Assembly (NCBI RefSeq): GCF_006124995.1
Contig: NZ_QEWN01000004.1
Coordinates: 1 to 64,000 of the forward strand
Direction of reading: 5' to 3'
Length of the DNA: 64,000 nt
Source: Vibrio sp. Hep-1b-8
GTDB taxonomy: Bacteria > Pseudomonadota > Gammaproteobacteria > Enterobacterales > Vibrionaceae
This document shows, piece after piece, positions 8,779 to 17,961 of the stretch (positions within the stretch are counted from its first letter, which is position 1; every line of letters starts with the position of its first letter). A program made the position numbers and the translations under genes. The notes below the pieces were generated by a model, which made no database searches, was not told where the DNA came from, and worked only from the letters and a program-made list of their open reading frames with translations.

Positions 8779-10014
8779 ATGTCGTTTTCCGTCGTCACTA
8801 CAAATTGGTTCCGAATTGCGTTACCTCTGCTATTGCTGACGTTTATCGCCTTCGGCATGGACAATGTAGTGAGACTCACTCAAGCGAACCTTGGTTTCGT
8901 CACCAAAATGCCTTTTGTTTTGTTCGCAACGGCTATTTTGCTTGCCAATCCATTTAAACAAAGTCGCATCGCGATGACAGCGAGCGCCCTTGCAGTGGCT
9001 TACTGGTTGATCCAAAACCGTTTACAGTCGCCTCTGTCGTCTGGCACCACAATCTTAGAGCTTTCGCTGCTGGCAGCATTGCTACCTATCGCCTTAGTTT
9101 TAGTGTTTAGTTACAAGGACAGCAATCTGTTCTCACACTCTTTTGCCATCTACTTGGTTAAGCTTGGCCTTTTTGTACTGTGGTGTTATCTCATTCTGAC
9201 GCATTTCTATGACGGCGGCTTCGACGACATTAATGAGACGTTTTTGTTTGTGATCCCAACCGTTTCAAAGCTGCCGTTTATTCTCGTCGTCTATCTACTG
9301 GCTATGGTGCTGATATTTGCCATCTGTGTGCTGAATCAAAATCGGATAATCGATGTCGTGCTCTATTCGTCAGCTTTGCTCGCGTCGACGACATTTGTTT
9401 TTTTCCATGTTCCGCATATCTCGAGCACCATGTTCTCTCTCGCTGGCATCTTGCTATTGGTTTACTTGTTGTCTGCCAGCTACGAATTGGCGTTTAAAGA
9501 TACATTGACCGATATCCCTGGTCGCCTAGCGCTTGAGTCTGATTTACGCCATCTTGGCAGGCGTTACACTATTGCCATGCTGGACATCGACCATTTTAAG
9601 TCATTCAATGATACCTACGGGCACGATACAGGCGATGATGTGCTTAAACTTGTTGCGAGTCGCTTACAGCTCGTTGGTGGACGTGCCAAGGTGTATCGCT
9701 ATGGAGGTGAAGAGTTCACTGTCCTGTTCAAAGGAAAGCTGGCTGACGAAGCAAAAGATCATCTTGAACGGCTTAGAACCTCAATTGAGTCTTACGAAAT
9801 GGCCCTGCGCGATCAGGATTCTCGTCCAAAGAGTGACAAATTAGGTTCTAAAAAACGTGGGCCGAAAAAGAACGAAGAGAGCGTTAATGTGACCATCAGT
9901 ATTGGGGTTGCAGACAGTAGCGAAACCAAAGACGTCTCCACGGTTATGAAGAGTGCAGACGAGGCTTTATACAAGGCCAAAAAGTCTGGACGAAATCAGG
10001 TCTGTCTCGCCTAG
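8779..10014 (+). CDS. Membrane-bound diguanylate cyclase (GGDEF)
   Basis: 411 residues from the ATG at 8779; an upstream in-frame TTG at 8755 would add eight residues but the ATG has AGG sequences at suitable spacing. About six to eight hydrophobic segments fill residues 10-235, followed by a GGDEF domain (about 240-411) with DIDHFKSFNDTYGHDTGD and the active-site motif GGEEF at 309-313, so it should make cyclic di-GMP. The inhibitory-site RxxD normally found just before the motif is absent (R-A-K-V instead). A Lys/Arg-rich insertion at about 345-370 is unusual. It ends three bases from the convergent barrel gene. Confidence 0.9.
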   Translation: MSFSVVTTNWFRIALPLLLLTFIAFGMDNVVRLTQANLGFVTKMPFVLFATAILLANPFKQSRIAMTASALAVAYWLIQNRLQSPLSSGTTILELSLLAALLPIALVLVFSYKDSNLFSHSFAIYLVKLGLFVLWCYLILTHFYDGGFDDINETFLFVIPTVSKLPFILVVYLLAMVLIFAICVLNQNRIIDVVLYSSALLASTTFVFFHVPHISSTMFSLAGILLLVYLLSASYELAFKDTLTDIPGRLALESDLRHLGRRYTIAMLDIDHFKSFNDTYGHDTGDDVLKLVASRLQLVGGRAKVYRYGGEEFTVLFKGKLADEAKDHLERLRTSIESYEMALRDQDSRPKSDKLGSKKRGPKKNEESVNVTISIGVADSSETKDVSTVMKSADEALYKAKKSGRNQVCLA

Positions 10015-10017
10015 CCG

Positions 10018-11007
10018 TCAATCTGCCTGATTAAAGAACAGTACAATACTGCCCCCTTTGAGATTACTCCCGTAATTGATATTCAGGCCGATTCCAACAT
10101 TATCAATCCAATCCGATTCAAACGGTGGCGTCATTAACCAACCGACAGATCCTTCGTAATAGAATGAAGTACCAAGTGGTTTGCTGGTATCGCCACCAAT
10201 ATCTATTCGTCGAAAACTACTGTAGATAGATTGAACTGAGCGCCCGAAACGGCTGACGTTGTAATAGGCTGCAATACCATTCGCGCTATACCAACCTTCT
10301 GGATTGCCGACTTCTCCAAAGTTAGCCTCTCCCCAACCTTGTCCATAAAAATAGTGGAAAGATGACGACCAATTCCAACTTCCCCATGTGGTGGGTTTGT
10401 TGCGCTTAAATTCAACATGTGGCTCAACCGATAGCGCCCAGGCATCAGTGTTAAAAATGACATTATCCAATGCGGGTTTTACGACATTATTCGAGAAATC
10501 ACTGCGGTAATCGTGATTATTTCTAAAATATTGGAGATGTAAGCCAACGCCTGGGGTCACGGTCCAAAAGTCTGTCAGCTGGTATTTATATCGGTAGGCA
10601 GTAAACGCACCTAACACAAACTCGTGCTGATAATCATCTCTATCCTGTGCGCGGATTTCGTAGTCTTGTCTCGAAGCCAGTACTGAGAACCGTGTAAAGA
10701 TTTGGTGTTTATGAACCGCTTCATCGTCGCTAAGATCAAAGGTATATGGTAGCGCCGAAACCGCAATTTGCTGACGCAAAAGAACCGACTCCTGTGAGCC
10801 GATATCTTCGTTGTCGAGATTGAACCACTCGTTTGGATCAAAATCGTGGACACCGAAGGTAAAAACGTCACTATCAGTTAGCACGATAGCCGCTGAAAAA
10901 GCTTGTTCCAGATAGGCCTGATACGCTTGGCTTCCCTTCGCACACGCGAACGGTGACACAAGCACTAAAGGCAGGGATACATAGCGAGATAGCCGTGAAC
11001 CAGACAT
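10018..11007 (-). CDS. Outer-membrane beta-barrel, solitary autotransporter type
   Basis: 329 residues with a signal peptide (about 1-23, ending FACA). The rest alternates hydrophobic and polar residues with many Tyr, Trp and Phe, and ends in the barrel-like strand GGSIVLFFNQAD. It resembles the Vibrio family annotated as solitary outer-membrane autotransporter barrel domain, meaning a barrel without an attached passenger. It lies between two GGDEF genes, tail-to-tail with one and downstream of the other on the same strand. No substrate can be inferred; the family assignment is moderately sure, the outer-membrane location more so. Confidence 0.65.
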   Translation of the reverse strand: MSGSRLSRYVSLPLVLVSPFACAKGSQAYQAYLEQAFSAAIVLTDSDVFTFGVHDFDPNEWFNLDNEDIGSQESVLLRQQIAVSALPYTFDLSDDEAVHKHQIFTRFSVLASRQDYEIRAQDRDDYQHEFVLGAFTAYRYKYQLTDFWTVTPGVGLHLQYFRNNHDYRSDFSNNVVKPALDNVIFNTDAWALSVEPHVEFKRNKPTTWGSWNWSSSFHYFYGQGWGEANFGEVGNPEGWYSANGIAAYYNVSRFGRSVQSIYSSFRRIDIGGDTSKPLGTSFYYEGSVGWLMTPPFESDWIDNVGIGLNINYGSNLKGGSIVLFFNQAD

Positions 11008-11084
11008 CGAGACCTGAACTCAATTAGATCAATAATAAGAATAAGTTAACGTCAAAGTTCTGGTTAGGCAATACGAACATTTGA

Positions 11085-12017
11085 CTATTTTGAACACTTA
11101 AATTGATTACGCCCTGACACCTTAGCTTGGTAGAGTAACTTGTCGACGGAGTCGTAAAATTCGTCGATACTTTCACGACCGGTTGGAACTTTGCTGAACA
11201 CACCCTGTGACACCGTTACGTAATTAGCAATGTCACTGTATTCGTGCGCTATTTGGGCATTCTCCAATGCATCTTTTATTCGTTGAGCATCGGTGTGCGC
11301 TTTGTTTTCATCGCTATGGCCGAGAATAACAACAAATTCCTCACCACCATAACGACCTACGACTTCACCACTTCTTTCGAACAAACCGTTAATGATCGAA
11401 GCAATAGTGACTAAGCAACGATCCCCTTCCAAGTGACCGTAGTTATCGTTGTAAAGCTTAAAGCGATCAACATCGAGTAATATCAAGCTCAATGGCAGTT
11501 CATGGCGTCCATGTAACGTGATCATCTCTTTAAGCTCTGAATCGATAAAGCGACGATTTTTAACTTTGGTCAAACCATCTTCTTGAGCGAGTTGGGCAAG
11601 TTCTTGGTTGGCTTTGGCGAGCGCTGCGGTTTTTTGTTTCAGTTCACGACGCATAAAGGCAATGCGTTGCATCGCAACAAGCTTAGAATTTAGGACAATT
11701 TTATCAACGGGTTTAACAAGATAGTCATCACCACCAGCCTCAATGGCATTTGCGACCATGCTTGGCTCATCATGCCCACTAAGAAAGATGATAGGAACCC
11801 AGTCAGGATAGAGCTCTCGAATTTTGCGTGAGACCTGAAAACCGTTCATGTCAGGCATAGAGATGTCTAAGAGGATCAATTCAGGTTCAAACTGTGGATA
11901 GAGCTCAAGTGCTCGGCTACCAGAGTCAGCCATTTCGACCGTATGACCAAGTTGCTTGAGACGAATTGCCAGTTGAATACGTTCCATCTGAACATCATCA
12001 ACCAACAAAATCTTCAT
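11085..12017 (-). CDS. Response regulator with GGDEF output (diguanylate cyclase)
   Basis: 310 residues from the ATG at 12017; an in-frame GTG at 12038 would add seven residues and neither start has a clear binding site. A receiver domain (1-about 122) with phosphoacceptor Asp51 (ILLDISMPDMNG), a coiled linker (about 125-145), and a GGDEF domain (about 148-310) with DVDRFKLYNDNYGHLEGD and GGEEF at 224-228. The inhibitory-site position reads RSGE rather than RxxD. It should make cyclic di-GMP when phosphorylated; no partner kinase is adjacent, and vxrA 7 kb away is probably not it. Confidence 0.9.
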   Translation of the reverse strand: MKILLVDDVQMERIQLAIRLKQLGHTVEMADSGSRALELYPQFEPELILLDISMPDMNGFQVSRKIRELYPDWVPIIFLSGHDEPSMVANAIEAGGDDYLVKPVDKIVLNSKLVAMQRIAFMRRELKQKTAALAKANQELAQLAQEDGLTKVKNRRFIDSELKEMITLHGRHELPLSLILLDVDRFKLYNDNYGHLEGDRCLVTIASIINGLFERSGEVVGRYGGEEFVVILGHSDENKAHTDAQRIKDALENAQIAHEYSDIANYVTVSQGVFSKVPTGRESIDEFYDSVDKLLYQAKVSGRNQFKCSK

Positions 12018-12231
12018 GGAAGAGCCGTTTATTTCCACTCTATCAATATCCTAGTGCGAGTATCCGCTAATAATTCGTCAAATCTTCGTTTAAGCCGGAA
12101 AAACAATCAAGAAATCACACGCTTAATAAAAGCATACTCTACCACGGGTTATTCATCCATTGAAGGTTGACTTTTAGCGCCATTTTTTTACGATAGCGCG
12201 GTTACTAAATACATTTTAAGAGAAATCATAC

Positions 12232-12669
12232 ATGTCTGACGTTAATCAAACAGAACAACCAAAAGTAGACTTAGCAGAAGTATCAGCAGAACTTCGTCAA
12301 GTAATTGAGTTTGACCAAGTTCCGGAAGCGATGCACTACATGGTGACGTCAATCCATGAAGTTTCTGAAGAAGCCGTTCGTGAATCTTGGAATGAGCTAC
12401 CAAACAGCGCACAAAACGTTTTGGATAACTTTGAACAGTTTCATGCACTTGTTTCAGTAAGTCAGGCATTTGCTGGTCTTAATGTAATGGAAGAGTTTCC
12501 TTCATTAAATCTACCGAAAGAGATGACTGAAGAACAAAAAGAAGAGTACCGTGCTCAACTGCTTGATCAAGTCCTTCACAACTGTGTAAAAGATATGGTC
12601 AAGCAAATTAAGAAAGCACGCCGTGACCCTATTCTGAAACGCGACTTTACTGACGTATTCGCGAAATAG
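12232..12669 (+). CDS. Conserved DUF3069-like cytoplasmic protein
   Basis: 145 residues, acidic and helical, with no signal peptide or membrane segment. The sequence resembles the gamma-proteobacterial DUF3069 family found in Vibrio and Shewanella, whose function is unknown; that match is from memory of the pattern and moderately sure. ATG start follows AAGAGAAATCATAC. It is monocistronic between a divergent GGDEF gene and the convergent modC, and ends at a shared hairpin (12681-12705). Confidence 0.7.
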   Translation: MSDVNQTEQPKVDLAEVSAELRQVIEFDQVPEAMHYMVTSIHEVSEEAVRESWNELPNSAQNVLDNFEQFHALVSVSQAFAGLNVMEEFPSLNLPKEMTEEQKEEYRAQLLDQVLHNCVKDMVKQIKKARRDPILKRDFTDVFAK

Positions 12670-12680
12670 TAGAGTTTAAA

Positions 12681-12705
12681 AACGCCGCTAAATGCGGCGT
12701 TTTTT
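12681..12705. terminator. Bidirectional terminator between the DUF3069-like gene and modC
   Basis: Perfect 8-bp stem AACGCCGC/GCGGCGTT with a five-base loop; T-runs follow on both strands. It overlaps the modC stop region and would serve both convergent transcripts. Confidence 0.85.
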
Positions 12706-13807
12706 AGTTCGATAGCACAATGTCTCTCTGAGTAACACTGACACCTTTGATTTGCGCATAAACGCTCATGCCTACGGTCAAGGCTAATTCATCTCTCGCC
12801 CAAGCGGTGATTGTGGCACCTAAATAACAGTTTTCAGCTAACTTTAACTGGATCGATACACTCTGTCGTTCTTGCCCACTTGAGTATGTTTCAATGCTGG
12901 CTATCGTCACCAAAAAGATGTTGCGGATTGACGTTCGTTTCGGCTCTTCAAGCATCAATGACACGTCATTTGCCCTAACTTGTAGGCGAACAGGCGCCCC
13001 AATTGTTCCATCAACCTTTTGCACCCACAAATTGATATCTGGAGCAAGTTCGACCTTAGATAATGCGTATTGGGTATTATGCTCAATAAGGCGACCCTCG
13101 AACAATGAGCTTTGCTCTGAAAAGGACTGCCATGGCTTCATTACCTGTGAAGACCAGACTTGATCTATCGGTCCCGCTACCGCAATTGTCCCCTGTTCTA
13201 CCACAACCAGATGATGCGCTAAACGCAAAACCTCGTTCAAGCTATGCGAGACATAGATAATCGGAATCTCAATGCTGTGGGCTAACTGTTCCAAATATGG
13301 CAACACCTCGCGTTTGCGTGGTAAATCAAGGGATGCGAGTGGCTCATCCATCAATAGAATGCTCGGTTTAGACAATAGCGCACGACCTATGGCAACGCGC
13401 TGCTTCTCGCCCCCTGAAAGCTGGTGAGGATAACGATCAAGCAAGGTTCTGAGCGCTAAGAGTTGCACAACGTCATCAAAATGCACGGGATCTGCCGACT
13501 TAACTCCATAGGTAAGATTTCGGTTGACTTTAAAATGTGGGAACAACCGAGCATCTTGAAATACATAGCCAACGTTGCGTTTGTGAACCGGCTTATTAAA
13601 GCGCTTTGAGGAGTCAAACAGTGTTTCACCATTTATCACAATGCGACCTTGTGATGGCGTGGTTAGCCCGGCAATGACATTAATTAATGAGGTTTTACCC
13701 GCGCCAGAACGACCAAATATTGCGATGATACCTTTCTCTGGTAAATGAATATCGATATCAAAATTGGCTTCGCCCAGTGACTGCTGGTAGCAAATTTCCA
13801 AACTCAT
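12704..13807 (-). CDS. modC: Molybdate ABC transporter ATP-binding protein
   Basis: 367 residues. ABC ATPase domain with Walker A GRSGAGKTS (32-40), Q-loop FQDARLFPH, signature LSGGEKQR (130-136) and Walker B ILLMDEPLASLD (150-161), followed by a C-terminal TOBE (Mop-like) domain from about 295 that binds oxyanion in this family. It powers molybdate import with ModB and ModA. Its ATG overlaps the modB stop by four bases. The length and TOBE domain match ModC and not sulfate CysA. Confidence 0.95.
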   Translation of the reverse strand: MSLEICYQQSLGEANFDIDIHLPEKGIIAIFGRSGAGKTSLINVIAGLTTPSQGRIVINGETLFDSSKRFNKPVHKRNVGYVFQDARLFPHFKVNRNLTYGVKSADPVHFDDVVQLLALRTLLDRYPHQLSGGEKQRVAIGRALLSKPSILLMDEPLASLDLPRKREVLPYLEQLAHSIEIPIIYVSHSLNEVLRLAHHLVVVEQGTIAVAGPIDQVWSSQVMKPWQSFSEQSSLFEGRLIEHNTQYALSKVELAPDINLWVQKVDGTIGAPVRLQVRANDVSLMLEEPKRTSIRNIFLVTIASIETYSSGQERQSVSIQLKLAENCYLGATITAWARDELALTVGMSVYAQIKGVSVTQRDIVLSN

Positions 13808-14496
13808 AAGTTGCCCCCTAAGCGCTTAGCACCAACTCGGTTTAACCACTCGGAGGCAATCAGAGAACTCAGCGCGATTGCAATTGAGATAATGCATAAA
13901 CGCATCGCTTCTGTTTCTGAACCAGGAGTCTCGATAAAGTTGTACATCGCCAGCGGGATAGTTTGCGTTTCGCCTGGGATATTCGATACAAAACTGATGG
14001 TAGCGCCAAATTCACCCAGGCTGCGCGCAAAGGAGAGCATCGTCCCTGTAATTATCCCAGGAATCGTTAACGGAAGAGTGATGGTGAAGAAGATCCTTAC
14101 TGGTGAAGCGCCAAGCGTCGCCGCAGCTTGCTCCAACTTGACATCAACGCTCTCCAAACTCAAACGAATCGAGCGCACCATCAATGGCAAAGCAACAACG
14201 ATACACGCCAATACTGCCCCTTTCCAACTGAATGAAAAGACAATATCAAACTGTTGATATAGCCACTGACCGATAAACCCTTGTCTGCCCATAGAGAGCA
14301 GCAACAGATAACCGATCACAACGGGCGGCAAAACCAGTGGCAGGTGCACCAAGCTATCGACAACGCTTTTGCCAACGAATTGTTTACGTGCAAGACCCCA
14401 TGCTATACCAATACCCATTGGGATGAGCCAGAGAATGGCAAAAAATGCCACCTTGAGGCTGAGCAAAAGTGCCTGATATTCGTATTCTGTTAGCAC
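13804..14496 (-). CDS. modB: Molybdate ABC transporter permease
   Basis: 230 residues with about five to six membrane segments and the coupling motif EQAAATLGASPVRIFFTITLP around residues 120-141, typical of binding-protein-dependent permeases. Forms the inner-membrane channel for molybdate. It lies 12 bases behind modA and overlaps modC by four bases. Confidence 0.95.
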   Translation of the reverse strand: MLTEYEYQALLLSLKVAFFAILWLIPMGIGIAWGLARKQFVGKSVVDSLVHLPLVLPPVVIGYLLLLSMGRQGFIGQWLYQQFDIVFSFSWKGAVLACIVVALPLMVRSIRLSLESVDVKLEQAAATLGASPVRIFFTITLPLTIPGIITGTMLSFARSLGEFGATISFVSNIPGETQTIPLAMYNFIETPGSETEAMRLCIISIAIALSSLIASEWLNRVGAKRLGGNL

Positions 14497-14508
14497 ATTC
14501 AGTTCCTA

Positions 14509-15276
14509 TTAATGTTCGACTTCGAATCCATAGCGTTGCAAAACGTTGCGCGCCTGTTGTGTTTTCATAAACTGCGCGAATGCCTCTACTTGCGGCTTAG
14601 CATTAAGTTGAGCCATGGGGTAGACAATCGGCGAGTGGCTTGATTCAGGGAGGCGAGCAATAATTTTAACCCCCTCACTCATTAACGCATCCGTTTTATA
14701 GACTATTCCCAAAGGCACTTCGTTACGCTCAACCAGCGCAAGTGCAATGCGAACGTTATTGGTCGGTGCAAGGGATCGCTCAACGGCGCTCCAGATACCG
14801 AGACTCTCTAGAGACTCTTTAGCATAGATGCCTGCTGGAACCGCGTTGGTCTGCCCTATGGCAATACGCCCTTTTTGAAGATAGTTTAGCCATGAGGCGC
14901 TATCATTGATGTCCAGCGAACCTTGGTGGTTAACTGGAGTAATGACGACGAGCTGATTATGAGCAATATTAGTTACAGCGTCACTATTAATAACCTTCTG
15001 TTCTATCAGGTAATTCATCCATTTTTCATTTGCCGCGATAAACACATCGGCGGGTGATCCTTGGTGGATTTGTCGAGCGAGAGACGAGGTACCGGCGTAA
15101 ACAGGAGTAGCCGAAATCGACGACTGTTTTTCAAACTCACTGACCAATTCGTTCACCGCGTTGGTCATGGATGAAGCCGCATAGATGCGGAGTTTGTCTT
15201 GTGCTTGTACTGACACGCTCGCGGATAGAAGTAAGCCCGCACCAAATGTTGTTAGGAGATTTTTTATTGTCATCAC
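14509..15276 (-). CDS. modA: Molybdate-binding periplasmic protein
   Basis: 255 residues with a signal peptide (about 1-25, ending VSVQA) and the ModA signature [18 protein letters not shown], with [24 protein letters not shown] further on; these Ser residues bind the oxyanion in characterised family members. Delivers molybdate (or tungstate) to ModBC. Its start overlaps the stop of cobQ by four bases, so cobQ and mod are probably one transcript. No ModE-type regulator is encoded nearby. Confidence 0.95.
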   Translation of the reverse strand: MMTIKNLLTTFGAGLLLSASVSVQAQDKLRIYAASSMTNAVNELVSEFEKQSSISATPVYAGTSSLARQIHQGSPADVFIAANEKWMNYLIEQKVINSDAVTNIAHNQLVVITPVNHQGSLDINDSASWLNYLQKGRIAIGQTNAVPAGIYAKESLESLGIWSAVERSLAPTNNVRIALALVERNEVPLGIVYKTDALMSEGVKIIARLPESSHSPIVYPMAQLNAKPQVEAFAQFMKTQQARNVLQRYGFEVEH

Positions 15277-16736
15277 TTATACAGTTCAGGCCAAAGTTGT
15301 TTGAGATCGAGATGTTGTTCAATTGCATCCGCAATTCGGTCAATCGCGCGTTGCTGATTCGCTTTGTGATCGACCTGTGCCACATTACCAGCGCCTGCCC
15401 AGCGGAATATGGTGTCGGCCGCTTTCGGATCATCAAAGATACCATGTAAATAGCTACCAAACACTTGATTACAATCACTAATTGCTCCATCAGCCGTCGA
15501 TGAGTCCAATACGATTGGTGCGAAACCACACCTAGAAGTGATGCCCGCATGAATTTCATAACCGCTAACCGTCGCTGTTTGTCCACCTAAAGTCAGCGTT
15601 CCTTGGACATTCGTTAATGTCTTATGTGGCTTTAGCTCTGTATCGACTTGCAAATAACCAAGCCCAACACTTGAACCTGCCGTACTCTCGATACCAAGTG
15701 GGTCATGTACCCACTCACCCAGCATCTGATAGCCGCCACAGATCCCCATTACTTTACCGCCGAGACGTATATGGCGCTGGATATCACTATCCCAGCCTTG
15801 GCTACGCAAGTATTCCAAATCGCTGCGTACCGCTTTTGAACCGGGTAATATGACTAAGTCGGCATTGTCTATGCGCTGACCATTCGTTACGTAGCGGAAG
15901 TTAATATCAGGGTTTACCCTTAAAGCATCGAAATCAGTATGATTGCTGATGCGCGGCAAGATCGGGACAACAACATTTAAACGGCTCGTTTCTCCAGTCA
16001 CTTGTTGCGCATTAATCGCATCTTCAGCCTCAAGATCAAAGCCGTGCAAATATGGCAAGACACCAATGACAGGTTTACCCGTTTTCTGTTCTAGCCAATC
16101 TAAACCTGATTGTAACAACGAAATATCACCCCGAAAGCGGTTAATTACAAAGCCTTTTACTCGTTGTTGCTCTGATTCCGATAGCAGTGCCAACGTTCCG
16201 TATAGGTGAGCGAAGACGCCACCGCGATCAATATCAGCAACAATGATCACAGGGACATCGGCTTGCTCAGCAAACCCCATATTAGCAATATCGTTTTCTC
16301 GAAGATTAATTTCTGCGGGGCTTCCGGCTCCCTCAATAAGCACTGTATCGTATTGTTGCTGAAGAATGGCAAACGACTCCATAACAATCGGTAAAGCCGT
16401 TTTCTTATAGCTCTGGTAACCGATCGCATCGACCGTGGTCGTCGCTTTGCCCTGAAAAATAATTTGCGCCCCAGTATCGCTTTGAGGTTTAAGTAACACA
16501 GGATTCATATGCACGCTTGATTCGATATTCGACGCTAACGCTTGCACCGCCTGTGCACGACCAATTTCACCGCCGTCCGGCGTTACTGCACTATTTAGTG
16601 CCATGTTTTGTGGTTTGAATGGCGCGACCTTGACGCCCTTTCTGGCGAGCACTCGGCATAAACCTGCCACAAGGACACTTTTACCGGCATCTGAGGTGGT
16701 TCCCTGAACCATAAGAGCTTTTGAATTGGACTGCAT
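15273..16736 (-). CDS. cobQ: Cobyric acid synthase
   Basis: 487 residues from the ATG at 16736 (a TTG at 16748 would add four; neither has a strong binding site). N-terminal DTB-synthetase-like ATPase with [20 protein letters not shown], then a C-terminal type-1 glutamine amidotransferase with the nucleophile Cys in [14 protein letters not shown] and a catalytic His in SYLHGIFDD. It amidates four side chains of the corrin ring in B12 synthesis or salvage. No other cobalamin gene is nearby; the overlap with modA makes it the first gene of a cobQ-modABC unit, a pairing without obvious shared pathway. Confidence 0.93.
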   Translation of the reverse strand: MQSNSKALMVQGTTSDAGKSVLVAGLCRVLARKGVKVAPFKPQNMALNSAVTPDGGEIGRAQAVQALASNIESSVHMNPVLLKPQSDTGAQIIFQGKATTTVDAIGYQSYKKTALPIVMESFAILQQQYDTVLIEGAGSPAEINLRENDIANMGFAEQADVPVIIVADIDRGGVFAHLYGTLALLSESEQQRVKGFVINRFRGDISLLQSGLDWLEQKTGKPVIGVLPYLHGFDLEAEDAINAQQVTGETSRLNVVVPILPRISNHTDFDALRVNPDINFRYVTNGQRIDNADLVILPGSKAVRSDLEYLRSQGWDSDIQRHIRLGGKVMGICGGYQMLGEWVHDPLGIESTAGSSVGLGYLQVDTELKPHKTLTNVQGTLTLGGQTATVSGYEIHAGITSRCGFAPIVLDSSTADGAISDCNQVFGSYLHGIFDDPKAADTIFRWAGAGNVAQVDHKANQQRAIDRIADAIEQHLDLKQLWPELYK

Positions 16737-16903
16737 TTGTTTTATCAATCGTGGTTTAGCGTTGAGTCATAATAAACGTTTTTTAACTATTTCCTCAAAA
16801 AAATGAACGGAATATGAATCTCATAATCAGCAATGGTTCAAGAAGCGCTTGCTTTAATAGCATCATCGATTTGATACTACCTAGTTAAACAAGGAACACA
16901 AAA

Positions 16904-17278
16904 ATGAAAAAAATGATTCTCGCAACGGCAGCTACTCTAATCCTTGCTCCTACTTTTGCAATGGCAAACGATGGACACCATAAACAATCAAGCCGCGTTT
17001 CATACACAGGGCCTGTAGAAATCACCAGCGTTGATACCTTGCTTGCTGATACGAGCATGTTTACGGAGCGAAACGTGGTCGTCGAAGGTACATTGTTACG
17101 TCAAGTGAAAGGCGATACGTTTATCTTCTCTGACGGTAAAGGTGAGATTCAAGTGGAACTCGATGATGACATCATCATGACTCAACCAATTAACGAGACC
17201 ACAAAAGTTCGTCTATTTGGTGAATATGAAGGTGGTAGAACCCCAGAAATTGAAGTGGATCATATCCAAATTCTATAA
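16904..17278 (+). CDS. YgiW/YdeI-family periplasmic OB-fold stress protein
   Basis: 124 residues with a signal peptide (1-21, ending AMA) and a BOF (bacterial OB-fold) domain: YTGPVEITSVDTLLADT, then VEGTLLRQVKGDTFIFSDGKGEIQVEL and a closing IEVDHIQIL. Enterobacterial relatives YgiW and YdeI are periplasmic proteins linked to hydrogen peroxide and antimicrobial peptide tolerance; the exact role is unclear. AAGGA stands before the ATG. The gene ends at its own terminator (17313-17340) ahead of another small exported protein. Confidence 0.88.
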   Translation: MKKMILATAATLILAPTFAMANDGHHKQSSRVSYTGPVEITSVDTLLADTSMFTERNVVVEGTLLRQVKGDTFIFSDGKGEIQVELDDDIIMTQPINETTKVRLFGEYEGGRTPEIEVDHIQIL

Positions 17279-17312
17279 TTAAATGAATTAGTCTCTCGAT
17301 TAAGTTATTATT

Positions 17313-17340
17313 TGGCTTGCTTATTGCAAGCCATTTTTTT
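17313..17340 (+). terminator. Terminator after the OB-fold gene
   Basis: Eight-bp stem TGGCTTGC/GCAAGCCA with a five-base loop and a run of seven T. Its presence argues that the next gene starts downstream of it, at the TTG at 17374. Confidence 0.85.
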
Positions 17341-17373
17341 AGTCAATTTATTGTTGTTAGTCGGAGACTACAT

Positions 17374-17892
17374 TTGAAAAAGATCATTTTGGCCAGTGCC
17401 TTAGCATTCGTAGGCATCAGTGGAAGCGCCCAAGCAAATAATTTCAATTACAACTTCTTTGAAGCCCGTACTGCGATTGGGCCTGAAATGACAGGTGCAG
17501 AATTCAGTACCTTCTTCACTGAAAACTCGCATTTTATACTCCGTGCCGATTCCCAATTCGATAAGGACTATGACTTAGCTGGCGGTATTGGCTTCAACGG
17601 CCCAATTAGTCAGTTTGCCGATGTTTACGGTCAGTTATTACTTCATCAAGTAAAGTTCACTAAAGAAGCTGGCGGTGAAAGTGAAACTCAAGCTGAAGTG
17701 AATATTGGTGTTCGTCTTTGGCTAACTGATCAAGTCGAAGCAACGGCAAGACTTGGCCGTAACGACGATTCATCCGTTGCTCATGCTGGCGTTCGTTTCC
17801 ATTCGACTCAGCAACTTTCGCTTTCTGCTGAAACGCGTAATAACGGCTTATATGGCCCACAAATCACGATGTCAGTGCGTTTCCAGTACTAA
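17374..17892 (+). CDS. Small exported beta-barrel-like protein of unknown function
   Basis: 172 residues. I start at the TTG at 17374, which has GGAG seven bases before it and opens directly into a signal peptide (KKIILASALAFVGISGSAQA); the reading frame stays open to 17317 but that stretch runs through the previous gene's terminator. The mature part alternates polar and hydrophobic residues and ends MSVRFQY with a C-terminal aromatic, as in outer-membrane barrels of about eight strands. No family recognised. The terminator at 17917-17945 follows. Confidence 0.65.
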   Translation: MKKIILASALAFVGISGSAQANNFNYNFFEARTAIGPEMTGAEFSTFFTENSHFILRADSQFDKDYDLAGGIGFNGPISQFADVYGQLLLHQVKFTKEAGGESETQAEVNIGVRLWLTDQVEATARLGRNDDSSVAHAGVRFHSTQQLSLSAETRNNGLYGPQITMSVRFQY

Positions 17893-17916
17893 CCTTTCGA
17901 TGCGATTTCCAAAATA

Positions 17917-17949
17917 AGAACGCCCAGCTCAATGCCGGGCGTTCTATTT
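17917..17949. terminator. Bidirectional terminator between the barrel gene and fruR
   Basis: Nine-bp stem AGAACGCCC/GGGCGTTCT with an 11-base loop, placed between convergent genes, with T-rich sequence on the plus side and a T-rich tail on the minus side (TTATTTTGG). Confidence 0.75.
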
Positions 17950-17961
17950 CGAGTCTTAGCG

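Noticed and set aside
17317..17373. Upstream extension of the small barrel-like protein
   Set aside because: It runs through the terminator of the previous gene, and the signal peptide begins at 17374.
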